This document shows, piece by piece, positions 23,089-34,482 of a stretch of 64,000 bases of DNA. This DNA is from Bacteroidia bacterium (GTDB lineage Bacteria; Bacteroidota; Bacteroidia; B-17B0; Aurantibacillaceae), in assembly GCA_016787445.1 (NCBI GenBank), contig JAEUTQ010000073.1:27992-91991 (forward strand). Direction: 5' to 3'. The notes under the pieces were generated by a model, which saw nothing but the letters and a program-made list of their open reading frames with translations, was not told the origin of the DNA and did not search any database. A program made the position numbers and the translations under genes. Within the stretch, counting starts at the first letter, position 1; every line of letters begins with the position of its first letter.

Positions 23089-26000
23089 TTACATATTTCT
23101 TCTATACTGTCCGCCTACTTCAAACAATGAATTGGTAATTTGTCCGAGCGAACAATATTTCACCACTTCCATTAATTCCGCGAATATATTTTGATTTTGA
23201 ATAGCGGTGTGTTGCAATTTAGATAAAACCTCAGCCGATTTCTCTTTATGAGATTTGTGTAATTCCTGCAACATGGCAATTTGATATTCCTTTTCTTCTT
23301 TGGTTGAGCGGATTACTTCCTGTGGTATAACAGTTGGAGATCCTTTAGAACTTAAGAAGGTATTTACACCTACAATCGGATATTCTCCAGTATGCTTCAA
23401 CATTTCGTAATACAAACTTTCTTCCTGTATTTTTCCGCGTTGGTACATGGTTTCCATAGCACCTAATACGCCGCCACGCTCTGTTATCTTGTCAAACTCA
23501 CTTAATACCGCTTCTTCTACTAAGTCGGTTAATTCTTCAATGATAAATGAACCTTGTAAAGGATTTTCATTCTTCGCTAAGCCTAATTCGCGGTTAATGA
23601 TTAACTGAATAGCCATAGCTCTACGCACCGATTCTTCGGTTGGAGTTGTGATGGCTTCATCATACGCGTTTGTATGTAATGAATTACAGTTATCATAGAT
23701 AGCATACAAGGCTTGTAAGGTGGTACGAATATCATTGAAATCAATTTCCTGTGCATGTAATGAACGTCCAGATGTTTGAATATGATACTTCAACATCTGA
23801 CTTCTTTCATTGCCACCGTATTTTAATTTCATGGCTTTGGCCCAAATTCTTCTGGCAACGCGACCAATCACACTATACTCTGGGTCAATACCATTACTGA
23901 AGAAGAAGGATAAGTTTGGTGCGAAATCATCAATGTGCATTCCGCGACTTAAATAATACTCCACAAATGTAAATCCGTTTGCAATGGTAAATGCCAATTG
24001 AGAAATAGGATTCGCGCCTGCTTCTGCAATGTGATAGCCTGAAATAGAAACAGAGTAAAAGTTTCTTACTTTGTTATCGATGAAATACTGCTGTACATCA
24101 CCCATCACACGTAAGCTAAACTCCGTACTGAAAATACAGGTATTTTGTGCCTGATCTTCTTTTAAAATATCCGCCTGTACAGTTCCTCTTACTTGCGATA
24201 AAGTACTGGCTTTGATTTTTTCATAAACATCTTTTGGTAAAACCTGATCACCGGTTACACCTAATAACATTAAGCCTAATCCGTCGTTTCCATCGGGCAA
24301 TGCTCCCTGGTATTGCGGACGCTTAGTTCCTTTAGCTTTATAAATGGCTTCGATTTTCTTATTAACCTCTGCCTCCAGACCGTTAGCTTTAATATACAAT
24401 TCACATTGTTGGTCGATAGCTGTATTCATGAAAAATGCGGCCATGGTTGGAGCCGGACCGTTAATAGTCATTGATACTGAAGTTTTAGGATCTGCCAGAT
24501 TAAATCCACTGTAAAGTTTCTTGGCATCATCCAAACAACAAATACTTACACCACTGTTTCCGATTTTACCATAAATATCCGGACGGTAATCAGGGTCGTT
24601 ACCATAAAGTGTTACACTGTCGAAAGCTGTACTTAAACGTGCAGCAGGTAAACCTTTACTTACATAATGGAAACGTTTGTTGGTACGTTCCGGTCCGCCC
24701 TCTCCGGCAAACATACGTGTTGGATCTTCACCTTCACGTTTAAACGGATAAATTCCGGATGTATATGGAAATTCCCCGGGGAAATTTTCCTGAAGATTCC
24801 ATTGCAGAATATCGCCCCAAGCCGTGTATTTTGGTGAAGCAATTTTCGGAACCTGTGTATGAGACAGAGATTCGTAATGTGTTTTAATCTTTAATTCTTT
24901 GTCGCGCACTTTGAAAACATAAAACTCATCGCTATATAATTTCTTCTTCGCTTCCCAGCCTTCAATTAATTTTAAGTTATGTGGATCTAAATCTAGTTTT
25001 GTTTTCTCGAATGCTTCTTGCAATCCTTTAATCAATCTGTCTTTATCATCAACTGATGACGTTTTCAATGTTTCGATGGATTTTTGTAAACTGTAAAGTC
25101 GCTGAGCGATTTCAGATTGTTGTTTTGCTTTTTTATCGTAATTGCGGTTATTCTCACTGATTTCACTTAAGTAACGCGTTTTTGATGGTGGAATGATGTA
25201 AATCTTCTCACTCATTTCGTTCGTAATAACGAAATTGGATTTTAATTTTTGGTTACCTGTTTTTTCTACCATTTTATCCATCACCGCACGATACAAACGG
25301 TTCATGCCGGGATCATTAAATTGAGAGGCAATGGTACCGTGTACAGGTAATGTTTCATCATCCGCTTCAAACAAATTATGATTGCGCTTGTATTGTTTCT
25401 TCACATCACGTAATGCATCGAGTGCACCACGCTTATCAAATTTATTCACCGCAATAATATCTGCGAAATCAAGCATGTCGATTTTCTCTAATTGTGATGC
25501 TGCTCCGTACTCCGGTGTCATCACATATAAGCTCATATTGCTATGCTCAATGATTTCAGTGTCGCTTTGTCCGATTCCACTGGTTTCGAGAATCACTAAA
25601 TCAAATCCGGCAGCTTTACAAATATCAACTGAATCCTGAACATGTTTACTTAATGCCAAATTACTCTGACGCGTAGCTAATGAACGCATGTAAACTCTGT
25701 CGTTCTTGATAGCGTTCATTCGAATACGGTCGCCTAACAATGCACCGCCTGTTTTGCGTTTACTTGGATCAACTGAAATAATCGCAACCTGTTTATCTTT
25801 AAAATCAATTAAGAAACGACGAACCAATTCATCCACCAAACTCGATTTACCCGAACCACCGGTACCGGTAATACCAAGCACAGGAGTAGTAGAAACTTTT
25901 GCTTTCTCACGAACTTTATTCAGCATAGCGGTACTTTCTTCATTAAAGTTTTCTGCTGCCGAAATTAGTTTTGCGATTGATTTATGATCGCGTTCGATTA

Positions 26001-26469
26001 AATGAGCGACCTCACCATTTAAATTTTTTCCGGTTGGGAAATCACACTTCTGTAATAAGTCATTAATCATTCCCTGCAATCCCATGGCACGTCCGTCGTC
26101 GGGAGAATAGATACGAGTGATGCCGTAATTATGTAATTCTTCGATTTCTGTAGGAAGAATAACACCGCCGCCGCCGCCAAATAATTTAATATGACTGCAT
26201 CCCTTCTCTTTTAAAAGATCGTACATGTATTTGAAATACTCCACGTGACCTCCCTGATAGGAAGTAACGGCAATTGCATTTGCATCTTCTTGTATCGCAC
26301 AGTTGACAACTTCTTGCGCACTTCTGTCGTGACCAAGATGTATCACCTCAGCTCCGCTTGATTGAATAATACGACGCATGATATTGATAGCGGCATCATG
26401 TCCGTCGAACAAAGCAGCAGCTGTTACTATTCGAATTTTATTTTTTGATTGATAAGGGGTTGTTTCCAT
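23089..26469 (-). CDS. icmF: fused acyl-CoA mutase (isobutyryl-CoA mutase type)
   Basis: The 1126-residue fusion has an N-terminal cobalamin-binding domain ([12 protein letters not shown], about residues 20-31), a MeaB-like GTPase chaperone with a P-loop ([12 protein letters not shown]), a linker and a C-terminal mutase barrel. This order is IcmF, which interconverts isobutyryl- and n-butyryl-CoA with adenosylcobalamin. Gln775 in QAQNTCIF is the ICM-type substrate residue, but Tyr574 in SGIYPFKR stands where ICM enzymes usually have Phe and methylmalonyl-CoA mutase has Tyr. ATG 26469 is preferred to the TTG at 26499, which overlaps a promoter. Confidence 0.9.
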   Translation of the reverse strand: METTPYQSKNKIRIVTAAALFDGHDAAINIMRRIIQSSGAEVIHLGHDRSAQEVVNCAIQEDANAIAVTSYQGGHVEYFKYMYDLLKEKGCSHIKLFGGGGGVILPTEIEELHNYGITRIYSPDDGRAMGLQGMINDLLQKCDFPTGKNLNGEVAHLIERDHKSIAKLISAAENFNEESTAMLNKVREKAKVSTTPVLGITGTGGSGKSSLVDELVRRFLIDFKDKQVAIISVDPSKRKTGGALLGDRIRMNAIKNDRVYMRSLATRQSNLALSKHVQDSVDICKAAGFDLVILETSGIGQSDTEIIEHSNMSLYVMTPEYGAASQLEKIDMLDFADIIAVNKFDKRGALDALRDVKKQYKRNHNLFEADDETLPVHGTIASQFNDPGMNRLYRAVMDKMVEKTGNQKLKSNFVITNEMSEKIYIIPPSKTRYLSEISENNRNYDKKAKQQSEIAQRLYSLQKSIETLKTSSVDDKDRLIKGLQEAFEKTKLDLDPHNLKLIEGWEAKKKLYSDEFYVFKVRDKELKIKTHYESLSHTQVPKIASPKYTAWGDILQWNLQENFPGEFPYTSGIYPFKREGEDPTRMFAGEGGPERTNKRFHYVSKGLPAARLSTAFDSVTLYGNDPDYRPDIYGKIGNSGVSICCLDDAKKLYSGFNLADPKTSVSMTINGPAPTMAAFFMNTAIDQQCELYIKANGLEAEVNKKIEAIYKAKGTKRPQYQGALPDGNDGLGLMLLGVTGDQVLPKDVYEKIKASTLSQVRGTVQADILKEDQAQNTCIFSTEFSLRVMGDVQQYFIDNKVRNFYSVSISGYHIAEAGANPISQLAFTIANGFTFVEYYLSRGMHIDDFAPNLSFFFSNGIDPEYSVIGRVARRIWAKAMKLKYGGNERSQMLKYHIQTSGRSLHAQEIDFNDIRTTLQALYAIYDNCNSLHTNAYDEAITTPTEESVRRAMAIQLIINRELGLAKNENPLQGSFIIEELTDLVEEAVLSEFDKITERGGVLGAMETMYQRGKIQEESLYYEMLKHTGEYPIVGVNTFLSSKGSPTVIPQEVIRSTKEEKEYQIAMLQELHKSHKEKSAEVLSKLQHTAIQNQNIFAELMEVVKYCSLGQITNSLFEVGGQYRRNM

Positions 26470-26496
26470 AATAAGTCTAGTAGCATTATATCCAAC

Positions 26497-26527
26497 CAAA
26501 TTTAAGTTTCTAAGGGGATTTTAGCAA
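26497..26527 (-). promoter_or_regulatory. promoter of icmF
   Basis: On the minus strand TTG (26527-26525) and TAAATTTG (26504-26497) are separated by 20 nt. The ATG at 26469 gives a leader of about 22 nt. Confidence 0.6.
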
Positions 26528-26707
26528 ATTATTACAATAACTAATAAGAATAAATTCATTTGCTAATCAGTTACTTAAAACTCATTTTTTTACTCATATC
26601 AAATTACATTATTCTGAAAAATCAATTTAACGTTACAACACATCCTTTTGTGACTTTAGTCATCTTAATGTATGTCCAAAGTCAATTTCTCTAAATGATT
26701 TAGCGAA

Positions 26708-26715
26708 TAGATTTG
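26708..26715 (+). promoter_or_regulatory. -7 element of the SprB-like adhesin operon
   Basis: TAGATTTG matches TAnnTTTG and overlaps the upstream TTG at 26713, so translation most likely starts at the ATG at 26740. No clean TTG is seen at the -33 distance. Confidence 0.45.
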
Positions 26716-26739
26716 CCGCTGAACTTAAAATTTCCCGCA

Positions 26740-29700
26740 ATGAAAAAAACGATCAAAAATTCCTTGAAAACCATCAGGTTAGTGACTCTAGGATTTATTT
26801 CAATGCTTGGAACTGTAATTACAACGCACGCACAAAGCCCTTGTATGCCTACGGTTCCATCCTTTACAATTAACCTTACCGGTAATCCCGACAGTGTTTG
26901 GTACTCACCAAACGTTTCTAGAAATGATCAATGTTGTACTGCAACTTCTCCTGATCAATGTGTTTATTTTAACCTGACGCTTGATCCAAATGTAGCCGGT
27001 ATTCAGATTGACATGGTTGGTGCCGATCCAGCCGGTTCCTTATTTTACGACATTGGGTGCGCCGGTGCATATCCCGGTGGTACCGTAAAATGTATCAGCG
27101 GTGTGGGACCTCACCAGATTACTTTTTGTAAACCTGGAAAAAACAAAAACGTTTATATCATTACCTCTGTATCAAAACCAATGTTTCCAAAAGATGATAC
27201 AGTTCGTATTGGTTGTCGTAAAAAATTAAATTCATATGGAATCTTAAAAGGCACCGCTGTTTGGGCAGCTATCTCAGGTACTTCTGCAGCGCAAAACGCT
27301 TATTTCAATACTTTTTTAGATTCAGTTAATATTGCAAGTCCAACTTATAGTCCGGCTGCAAATGCTCCTGCCTATATAGATTATCGAGTTTGCGGTTATC
27401 CAACTGCTTCGGCTTGCGGATTTAGCTTAACCGTTTGCGATACTGTTCGCATCTACAACTTCCCAACTTTAACAGGAACTGTAACTCCTAATCCGGCTAC
27501 ATTCTGTAATATTGGCCCAGGCAGCGGCGTAACCTTAACAGGACTTGCGAGCGGCGGATTAGCGCCATATTCTTATGCATGGATTAATACATCAAGTGTT
27601 GTTGTTGGAACAGGAACCTCCTACTTTGCTAATACGGCAGGTTCATATCAATTAAGAATTAACGATGCATTATCTAATCCAGGCACTTGTCCGGCTTATT
27701 TTGCTCCGGTATCAGTTAGTCAGGGAACTTTACCAATAGTAAATGCCGGACCTAGCCAAAAAGTGTGTGCCAATACTCCTACAGCCACTTTAACCGGAAC
27801 GGTTCAATATGCAAGCGGAGGTGTATGGTCAGGAGGTACTGGTTCTTTCAATCCGGGCAACACATTTTTAAACACAAATTATACAGCGAGTCCGGCTGAA
27901 ATTGCTGCCGGCTTTGTAAAATTATATTTGACAAGTTCAGGTTCAGGAGGAGGTTGTTCCAATACAAAAGATTCAACTATAATTTATTTCTCGCCTTCAA
28001 TGACAGTAGGAATTAATTCAGGAACACTAGCTTGTTATAATAGTACAACAACATTAAATGCAACCTTCAGCGGTGGAACTGCACCGTATACTTATTTATG
28101 GTCGACCGGTGCAGTTACAAGTTCGATAACAGGTGGGCAAGGAAATTATGGAGTAACCGTTACAGACAGTGTGGGATGTAGCGCTACAACAATTCCATAT
28201 ATCAATGTAATTGCACCTCCTGCATTAGCATTAACATTTAATGTAAGTAACGTAACAGTGAATGGAGGAAATAATGGATCTGCAACTGTAAACGTTACAG
28301 GCGGTACACCTGTTTATTCTGTAACCTGGACTCCTGGTGGAGCGAATACCTTCTCCATTGGTGGATTGACTTACGGTATCTACACTGCTACAATTAAAGA
28401 CGCAAATGGTTGTGATATTTCAGGTAGTACAGTGGTAAACGAACCAAGATGTTTAGCCTTTACTGCCAATGCAACCTCAACAAATGTTTTATGTTATGGT
28501 GATGCAAATGGAATTGCAACAGTAACAGTTTCAGGCGGAGTACCGGCTTATACATATACCTGGAATTCCTCTCCTCAGCAAACTACACAAACCGCTACAG
28601 GTTTACCTGCCGGTGTGTATTCTGTTTTAATTAAAGATTCAAATGTACCGGCCTGTTTTCAAACGGCGAATGTAGTTATCTCTGAGCCAGCACAATTATT
28701 AAATGTAATGACACATACCAATGTTTCTACGGTAGGTGGAAATAATGGTGCTGCTGCTTCGAATCCATTTAACGGAACCACTCCTTACACATACTTATGG
28801 AGTACTGCAGCTACAACTTCTTTGATTACGAATTTAACTGCGGGATCTTATTCAGTAAACATTACGGATAAGAACGGATGTACAAAAGCGGATAGTGTAC
28901 GTATCACCCAACCTCCTTGTAACGGATTAACTTTAAATGTTCTTACCAATAATATTTTATGTTATGGAGGAAATAACGGTTCGGCCCTTGCAGTTGTTGG
29001 TGGTGCGAGCGGAAGTTATACTGTAAATTGGAGTACCGGAGCAACCGGATTATCAATTAGCGGATTATCTGCAGGAAACTACTCTGTAACCGTAACCACA
29101 AAAGAATGTTACGAGAATTTCAATTTTACAATTACACAACCACCACTGTTATCGGTTGGTTTATTACCAACTAATGTAAGTTGTGCGGGTGCAGGCGATG
29201 GCTCTATCAACTTAACTGTTTCAGGCGGAACATTCCCGTATAATTTTGTTTGGAATACAGGCCTAGGTTCTGAAGACTTGACTTGGTTGAGTCCGGGAAC
29301 ATACTCTGTACAAATCACTGATGCGAATGGTTGTACTGCTATAGCTTCAGCTGTAATTACTGAACCAAACACATTAACTATTACCGCTGTAACATCAAGT
29401 AGTTTTTCATGTGTAAACGGAACCAATGGATCTGCATCCATCAACGTAAGTGGTGGTACTGCACCTTATACTTACACCTGGTCAACAGGAGCAACCACTT
29501 CTACCATTTCTAATTTAGCAGGTGGTGGATATACAGTTGTAGTAAAAGATGCTAATAATTGTATCGCTACTCCATCTGTTGTTGTAATCGGTATTCAGTC
29601 TCCTGATTCAGTGAAAGTAGGAACATTCAGTGTTTCATGTTCTGTACCGGGTTCAGGATTAACTCAAGTTTACACCACTCCAACCGGCGGCGTTGGATCT

Positions 29701-32700
29701 TATTCTGTTTCTTATAACGGAGGTTCTTATATCGCTGCGGGAACACCTACCTTATTAGCTAATGGCACAACATACACTGTTTTAGCAAAAGACTTAAACG
29801 GATGTATCTCTCCATTATCTCAAACTTTAAGCATCTTAAATGAAGTTAAAATCGACAGTGTACGCTTCGCAAAATGTTATACTGTAGGTACAACTTCTAC
29901 TGTGGTAACAGCCTACCCTAGCGGTGGAGCATCCGGTAGTTACTCTGTATCCTTCAATAATGGCACCAGCTATCTTGCTGCAGGAACTTACACAAGTAAT
30001 TTAGCAGTAGGTGCTTCTTATACTGTTGTAGTAAAAGATTCCAGAGGTTGTATCTCTGGGTCTCAGGTTATCACACTTCCAACAGTATTAAACGGAACTG
30101 CAACTGTAACTTCTAATTACAACGGTCAAAACATCAGCTGCTTCGGATTAACTGACGGAAGTGCTTTGGCTACTGCAAGCGGAGGTACAGGTGCGTATAC
30201 TTATACTTGGTCTACCAGCCCTGTACAAAACACAGCAGCAGCATCCAATTTAGGCGCTGCAACCTATAGCGTAATCATTAAGGATGGCAACTCATGTTCA
30301 ATTACAAGAACTGTAACCTTAACACAACCGGTAGCAGTTACTGCTACAGCGGTAGCCACATCTAACTACAACGGACAAAACATCAGCTGTTTTGGATTCA
30401 GCAACGGTACAGCAAGTGTATCTGCCAGCGGCGGAACATCTCCATTTACCTATGCATGGAACTCCATTCCTACTCAAACAACAGCTAGCGCAAGCGGATT
30501 AAGCGCAGGTACTTATTCAGTTGTTGTGAAAGACGCTAATAATTGCAGTGTAACAAAAACAGTTACATTAACTCAGCCTGCTTCTATTACTTCAACTGTA
30601 TCTGTAACTTCTAACTTTAACGGTCAGCAAGTATCTTGCTTTGGCGCAACTAACGGTTCAATTACCGCTCTTGCTTCCAATGGTACTGCACCGTTTACTT
30701 ATACATGGTCAACTTCACCGGTACAAACCGGCACAATAGCAACGAATGTTGGCGCAGGAACTTACAGTGTTATCATTATTGACGTAAACGGATGTAATGT
30801 TACCCGTACAGTCTCAGTTTCTCAACCTCCGGCTATTGCAGCTACAACTTCAATCACATCGAACTTTAACGGACAAAACGTAAGTTGTTTTGGTTCTACC
30901 AATGGTTCTGCAAGTGTTACAACTTCAGGCGGAACCACTCCGTATACTTATACTTGGACTACAACTCCTGCACAAACTACAGCATCAGCGACTAACTTAG
31001 GCGCAGGTGTATATAGTGTGACAGTTACCGATGTTAATGGATGTGCAACTGTAAAAACAGTAACATTAACTCAGCCAACTGCTGTTGCTTCTACAATGTC
31101 GATTACATCTAACTACAACGGACAAAACATCAGCTGTTTCGGATTAAGCGACGGTTCTGCTTTAGCAACAGTTACAGGCGGTACTGGAGTTTATTCATAC
31201 ACATGGACTACAGTTCCTGTTCAAAATACAGCAGCAGCATCTAATTTAAGTGCCGGTACGTATACAGTGACTATCAAAGACATTAACAACTGTACAATTA
31301 CCAATACTGTTACATTAACTCAACCAACAGCGGTTACATCAACTGCAGTGGTTACATCTAATTATAACGGTCAAAACATCAGCTGTAATGGTTACAGCGA
31401 TGGTACTGCTACAGTAACAGCCAATGGCGGAACAAGTCCATATACTTACCAATGGAACTCTATTCCAACACAAACCACAGCCTTAGCGACTGGTTTAAGT
31501 GCAGGCACCTACTCTGTAGTAGTAAAAGACGTGAATAACTGTTCTATAACAACTACCGTAAACTTAACACAGCCTGCTGCTATCACTTCTACCTTAGCTG
31601 TGATTTCTAATTACAACGGTCAAAACGTAACTTGCTTCGGTGCAACTAACGGTTCGATTACTGCTGTTGCTTCGAATGGAACTGCTCCATTCACTTATAC
31701 TTGGTCTACTACTCCTGTACAAACAGGAACCATCGCAACTGGTGTTGGCGCAGGAACATACAGTGTGATCATTACTGACGCTAACGGTTGTAATTACACT
31801 CGCACCATTTCAGTATCTCAACCTCCTGCAATTGCAGCTACAACTTCAATCACTTCAAACTATAACGGACAAAACGTAAGCTGTTTTGGTTCTACGAATG
31901 GATCTGCAAGTGTGACGACAACAGGCGGCACTTCTCCATTCACTTACTCTTGGACAACTGTTCCTAGTCAAACTACGGCAGCAGCCAACAATATCGGAGC
32001 CGGCACTTATAGTGTTACCGTAACCGACGTAAATGGTTGTAATATTACAAGTACTGTTACATTAACTCAACCAACTGTAGTAAATGCGCAGATCTTTGAC
32101 TTAAGTAACTACGCAGGTTACAACATCAGCTGTTTTGGTGCATCTAACGGATATATCGATATAACAGTTAATGGCGGAACAGGTGCATATACTTACACTT
32201 GGTCGAATGCTGCAACAACCCAAGACTTAAACGGGTTAACAGCAGGTAACTACTCTGTAGTTGTGACTGATATAAATGGTTGTAAAGACACATTAAATGT
32301 ACCATTAACAGAACCAACACAATTAGTTGTTACCATAGATTCTTTGAGTAATTACAATGGATACAACATTAGTTGTTACGGCGGAAATAATGGATTTGCT
32401 TATGTAAGTGTTATTGGTGGCGTAACTAACTACACCTACACTTGGAGCAACACCAGCACTAATCAAAACTTATCCAATGTAACTGCAGGCACTTACTCTT
32501 TATTGGTAACTGACCAAAACAGATGTAATGCAACTATCGACACTACATTAACACAGCCTCCTGCAATTACCTTTAGCGCTGCGGTAACATCTCCATTGTG
32601 TAATGGCGTGCCTACCGGATCTATCAACGCAACATTAGGCGGCGGTGTAACACCTTTCACTTACACTTGGTCAACAACAGCAACAACTGAAGACTTGATC

Positions 32701-33522
32701 AACATCGGTGCAGGAACTTACACATTAGTTTATTCTGACAATAATGGTTGTAAGGATACAGTTAGTGTAAGCGTTACTCAACCCGACTCGATTAAGATTG
32801 ACGACAGAGTTGATAATTTAAAATGTAATGGCGATACTATTGGTAACATCTTTATCAACCCGGTTGGAGGTACTGCTCCTTATACTTATAGCTGGTCGAC
32901 TGGGGATACTACTCAGAACTTACTGAACATTAACAGCGGTACTTATGTACTGGTTATTACAGATGCTAATGGCTGTACTTTCACTGACACCACAAAGATC
33001 ACTGAACCGGATTCATTGAAGCTAACCTTAACGAGTCCGATACAGTTCAGCGGTTATAACATCAGTGGCTATAATGGTAATGATGGTTCAATTAACCTGA
33101 ATGTAACAGGCGGTACTACTCCTTACACCTACTTATGGTCGAACGGAAGTACCTCTCAAAACCCAAGCAACCTGACTGCCGGAAATTACTTTGTAACAGT
33201 TACCGACACTAATGGTTGCAGAATTTCAGGAGACATCACCTTAACTCAGCCTTTAATTCTTGAAATGCCACAAGGTTTCTCGCCAAACAACGACGGTAAA
33301 AATGATTTCTTCGTTGTGCACGGTATTGAAGCTTATCCGGACAATAAGCTAACTATCTACAACCGTTGGGGCAACATTGTTTACAGCAAAGAAGGATATC
33401 TCAACGAATGGGATGGACAAAGTAACAACGGACAGGAATTGCCAAACGCGACTTACTTCGCAATTCTAGAAGTAAACAAAGGAGAAATTGTATTAAAAGG
33501 ATTTGTTGAATTAAGAAAATAA
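26740..33522 (+). CDS. giant SprB-repeat adhesin, T9SS type B cargo
   Basis: The 2260-residue exported protein has a signal peptide ending THAQ, an N-terminal Cys-containing globular region of about 250 residues, then some 25 tandem SprB-type units of 65-85 residues (pattern SC.G..NGS....GGT.PYTY.WS......L.AGTYSV.V.D.NGC). It ends in a type B sorting domain (MPQGFSPNNDGKNDFF, then LTIYNRWGNIVY, EWDG). SprB is the mobile gliding adhesin of Flavobacterium; type B domains direct cargo through PorV/SprF-type partners. The next gene is a PorP/SprF protein, as at other such loci. Residues from about 1124 hold two copies of a four-unit block. Confidence 0.92.
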   Translation: MKKTIKNSLKTIRLVTLGFISMLGTVITTHAQSPCMPTVPSFTINLTGNPDSVWYSPNVSRNDQCCTATSPDQCVYFNLTLDPNVAGIQIDMVGADPAGSLFYDIGCAGAYPGGTVKCISGVGPHQITFCKPGKNKNVYIITSVSKPMFPKDDTVRIGCRKKLNSYGILKGTAVWAAISGTSAAQNAYFNTFLDSVNIASPTYSPAANAPAYIDYRVCGYPTASACGFSLTVCDTVRIYNFPTLTGTVTPNPATFCNIGPGSGVTLTGLASGGLAPYSYAWINTSSVVVGTGTSYFANTAGSYQLRINDALSNPGTCPAYFAPVSVSQGTLPIVNAGPSQKVCANTPTATLTGTVQYASGGVWSGGTGSFNPGNTFLNTNYTASPAEIAAGFVKLYLTSSGSGGGCSNTKDSTIIYFSPSMTVGINSGTLACYNSTTTLNATFSGGTAPYTYLWSTGAVTSSITGGQGNYGVTVTDSVGCSATTIPYINVIAPPALALTFNVSNVTVNGGNNGSATVNVTGGTPVYSVTWTPGGANTFSIGGLTYGIYTATIKDANGCDISGSTVVNEPRCLAFTANATSTNVLCYGDANGIATVTVSGGVPAYTYTWNSSPQQTTQTATGLPAGVYSVLIKDSNVPACFQTANVVISEPAQLLNVMTHTNVSTVGGNNGAAASNPFNGTTPYTYLWSTAATTSLITNLTAGSYSVNITDKNGCTKADSVRITQPPCNGLTLNVLTNNILCYGGNNGSALAVVGGASGSYTVNWSTGATGLSISGLSAGNYSVTVTTKECYENFNFTITQPPLLSVGLLPTNVSCAGAGDGSINLTVSGGTFPYNFVWNTGLGSEDLTWLSPGTYSVQITDANGCTAIASAVITEPNTLTITAVTSSSFSCVNGTNGSASINVSGGTAPYTYTWSTGATTSTISNLAGGGYTVVVKDANNCIATPSVVVIGIQSPDSVKVGTFSVSCSVPGSGLTQVYTTPTGGVGSYSVSYNGGSYIAAGTPTLLANGTTYTVLAKDLNGCISPLSQTLSILNEVKIDSVRFAKCYTVGTTSTVVTAYPSGGASGSYSVSFNNGTSYLAAGTYTSNLAVGASYTVVVKDSRGCISGSQVITLPTVLNGTATVTSNYNGQNISCFGLTDGSALATASGGTGAYTYTWSTSPVQNTAAASNLGAATYSVIIKDGNSCSITRTVTLTQPVAVTATAVATSNYNGQNISCFGFSNGTASVSASGGTSPFTYAWNSIPTQTTASASGLSAGTYSVVVKDANNCSVTKTVTLTQPASITSTVSVTSNFNGQQVSCFGATNGSITALASNGTAPFTYTWSTSPVQTGTIATNVGAGTYSVIIIDVNGCNVTRTVSVSQPPAIAATTSITSNFNGQNVSCFGSTNGSASVTTSGGTTPYTYTWTTTPAQTTASATNLGAGVYSVTVTDVNGCATVKTVTLTQPTAVASTMSITSNYNGQNISCFGLSDGSALATVTGGTGVYSYTWTTVPVQNTAAASNLSAGTYTVTIKDINNCTITNTVTLTQPTAVTSTAVVTSNYNGQNISCNGYSDGTATVTANGGTSPYTYQWNSIPTQTTALATGLSAGTYSVVVKDVNNCSITTTVNLTQPAAITSTLAVISNYNGQNVTCFGATNGSITAVASNGTAPFTYTWSTTPVQTGTIATGVGAGTYSVIITDANGCNYTRTISVSQPPAIAATTSITSNYNGQNVSCFGSTNGSASVTTTGGTSPFTYSWTTVPSQTTAAANNIGAGTYSVTVTDVNGCNITSTVTLTQPTVVNAQIFDLSNYAGYNISCFGASNGYIDITVNGGTGAYTYTWSNAATTQDLNGLTAGNYSVVVTDINGCKDTLNVPLTEPTQLVVTIDSLSNYNGYNISCYGGNNGFAYVSVIGGVTNYTYTWSNTSTNQNLSNVTAGTYSLLVTDQNRCNATIDTTLTQPPAITFSAAVTSPLCNGVPTGSINATLGGGVTPFTYTWSTTATTEDLINIGAGTYTLVYSDNNGCKDTVSVSVTQPDSIKIDDRVDNLKCNGDTIGNIFINPVGGTAPYTYSWSTGDTTQNLLNINSGTYVLVITDANGCTFTDTTKITEPDSLKLTLTSPIQFSGYNISGYNGNDGSINLNVTGGTTPYTYLWSNGSTSQNPSNLTAGNYFVTVTDTNGCRISGDITLTQPLILEMPQGFSPNNDGKNDFFVVHGIEAYPDNKLTIYNRWGNIVYSKEGYLNEWDGQSNNGQELPNATYFAILEVNKGEIVLKGFVELRK
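30109..32100 (+). repeat. 996 bp tandem duplication (four SprB units) inside the adhesin
   Basis: The block 30109-31104 and the block 31105-32100 each encode four SprB units of 83 residues. Units 1-4 of the first copy match units 1-4 of the second better than they match each other, for example SDGSALAT, TNGSITA.ASNGTAPFTYTW and STNGSASVTT recur in the same order. The copies have since diverged, mostly at third positions. Confidence 0.8.
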
Positions 33523-33549
33523 AACCATAAACATTAATAGATATTAATC

Positions 33550-34473
33550 ATGAAAAAAATAAGTTTAATAATCATCTGCGTACTTTCTTTATCGAAGGCC
33601 TTTGCTCAGCAAGACCCTATGATAAGCCAGTACATGTTTAATGGCTTGTTCCTAAACCCTGCATATTCAGGTAGCCACAAGTATTATACATCCAGTTTAT
33701 TGCACAGAACCCAATGGGTTAATTTTCCCGGAGCACCAAAAACCTTATTGTTGGCAGTTGACGGATTAGCACCAACAAAATCAGAAAACATGGGTGTGGG
33801 ATTAATAGTTTCCCACGACCGAATCGGTGCCGTTGAACAAACCGACATCTATGCTAACTATGCTTATCAATTAAAACTTAAAAAAGGAAAATTAGCATTT
33901 GGTTTAAAAGCCGGTGTTTCTAATTATGTTTTTAAGAGCGATGGTTTAGTTATTTGGGATCAAGGTGACGAAATGTTTACAGGAAGAAGAAATGCCTGGT
34001 TACCTAAATTTGGTTTCGGCGCGTATTACTTTGCGGACAATTGGTATGCAGGACTCTCCATCCCTACTTTAGTTGCCTATGACGCGAGAAAAGATTTCAG
34101 CTTTGACGTGAACAAAGGTTCCTTCTTACACCGACACTATTATGCTTATGGCGGATATGTATTCAAGCTTAACGATAAGTTTAAATTAAAGCCAAGCGCA
34201 TTAATTAAATACTTACCGGCTGCACCGATAGAAGCAGACATAAACATGAATTTACTGTATAATGATCAATTCTGGATCGGATGCTCTTACCGCTCTATGG
34301 ATGCCGTAGTATTTATGGTTGAATACCAAACCAACGCGCGCTTCAGAGTTGGCTATGCTTTCGATCTTACCACAACTAAGATCCGTAAGTACTCTGCAGG
34401 AACTCATGAAATCATGATCGGTTACGATTTTGGTAAAGACATCATTAAAGAAAAAACACCACGTTACTTCTAA
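33550..34473 (+). CDS. PorP/SprF family outer-membrane protein
   Basis: The 307-residue protein has a signal peptide (SKAFAQQD) and the family opening DPMISQYMFNGLFLNPAYSG, then alternating strands of a small outer-membrane barrel ending IMIGYDFGK. SprF is needed for secretion of SprB, and PorP is part of the T9SS; family members next to a type B cargo gene probably act as its dedicated partner. It lies 27 nt after the adhesin and 9 nt before the OmpA-type lipoprotein, in one operon. Confidence 0.93.
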   Translation: MKKISLIIICVLSLSKAFAQQDPMISQYMFNGLFLNPAYSGSHKYYTSSLLHRTQWVNFPGAPKTLLLAVDGLAPTKSENMGVGLIVSHDRIGAVEQTDIYANYAYQLKLKKGKLAFGLKAGVSNYVFKSDGLVIWDQGDEMFTGRRNAWLPKFGFGAYYFADNWYAGLSIPTLVAYDARKDFSFDVNKGSFLHRHYYAYGGYVFKLNDKFKLKPSALIKYLPAAPIEADINMNLLYNDQFWIGCSYRSMDAVVFMVEYQTNARFRVGYAFDLTTTKIRKYSAGTHEIMIGYDFGKDIIKEKTPRYF

Positions 34474-34482
34474 ATAAGTTTT

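Noticed and set aside
29109..29444. A 111-codon antisense frame in the adhesin gene
   Set aside because: It is a shadow of the repeat coding sequence, with no start context or homologous features.
27500..33200. CRISPR-like or satellite repeat array
   Set aside because: The repeats are coding, 65-85 codons long and in one frame; they are SprB protein repeats.
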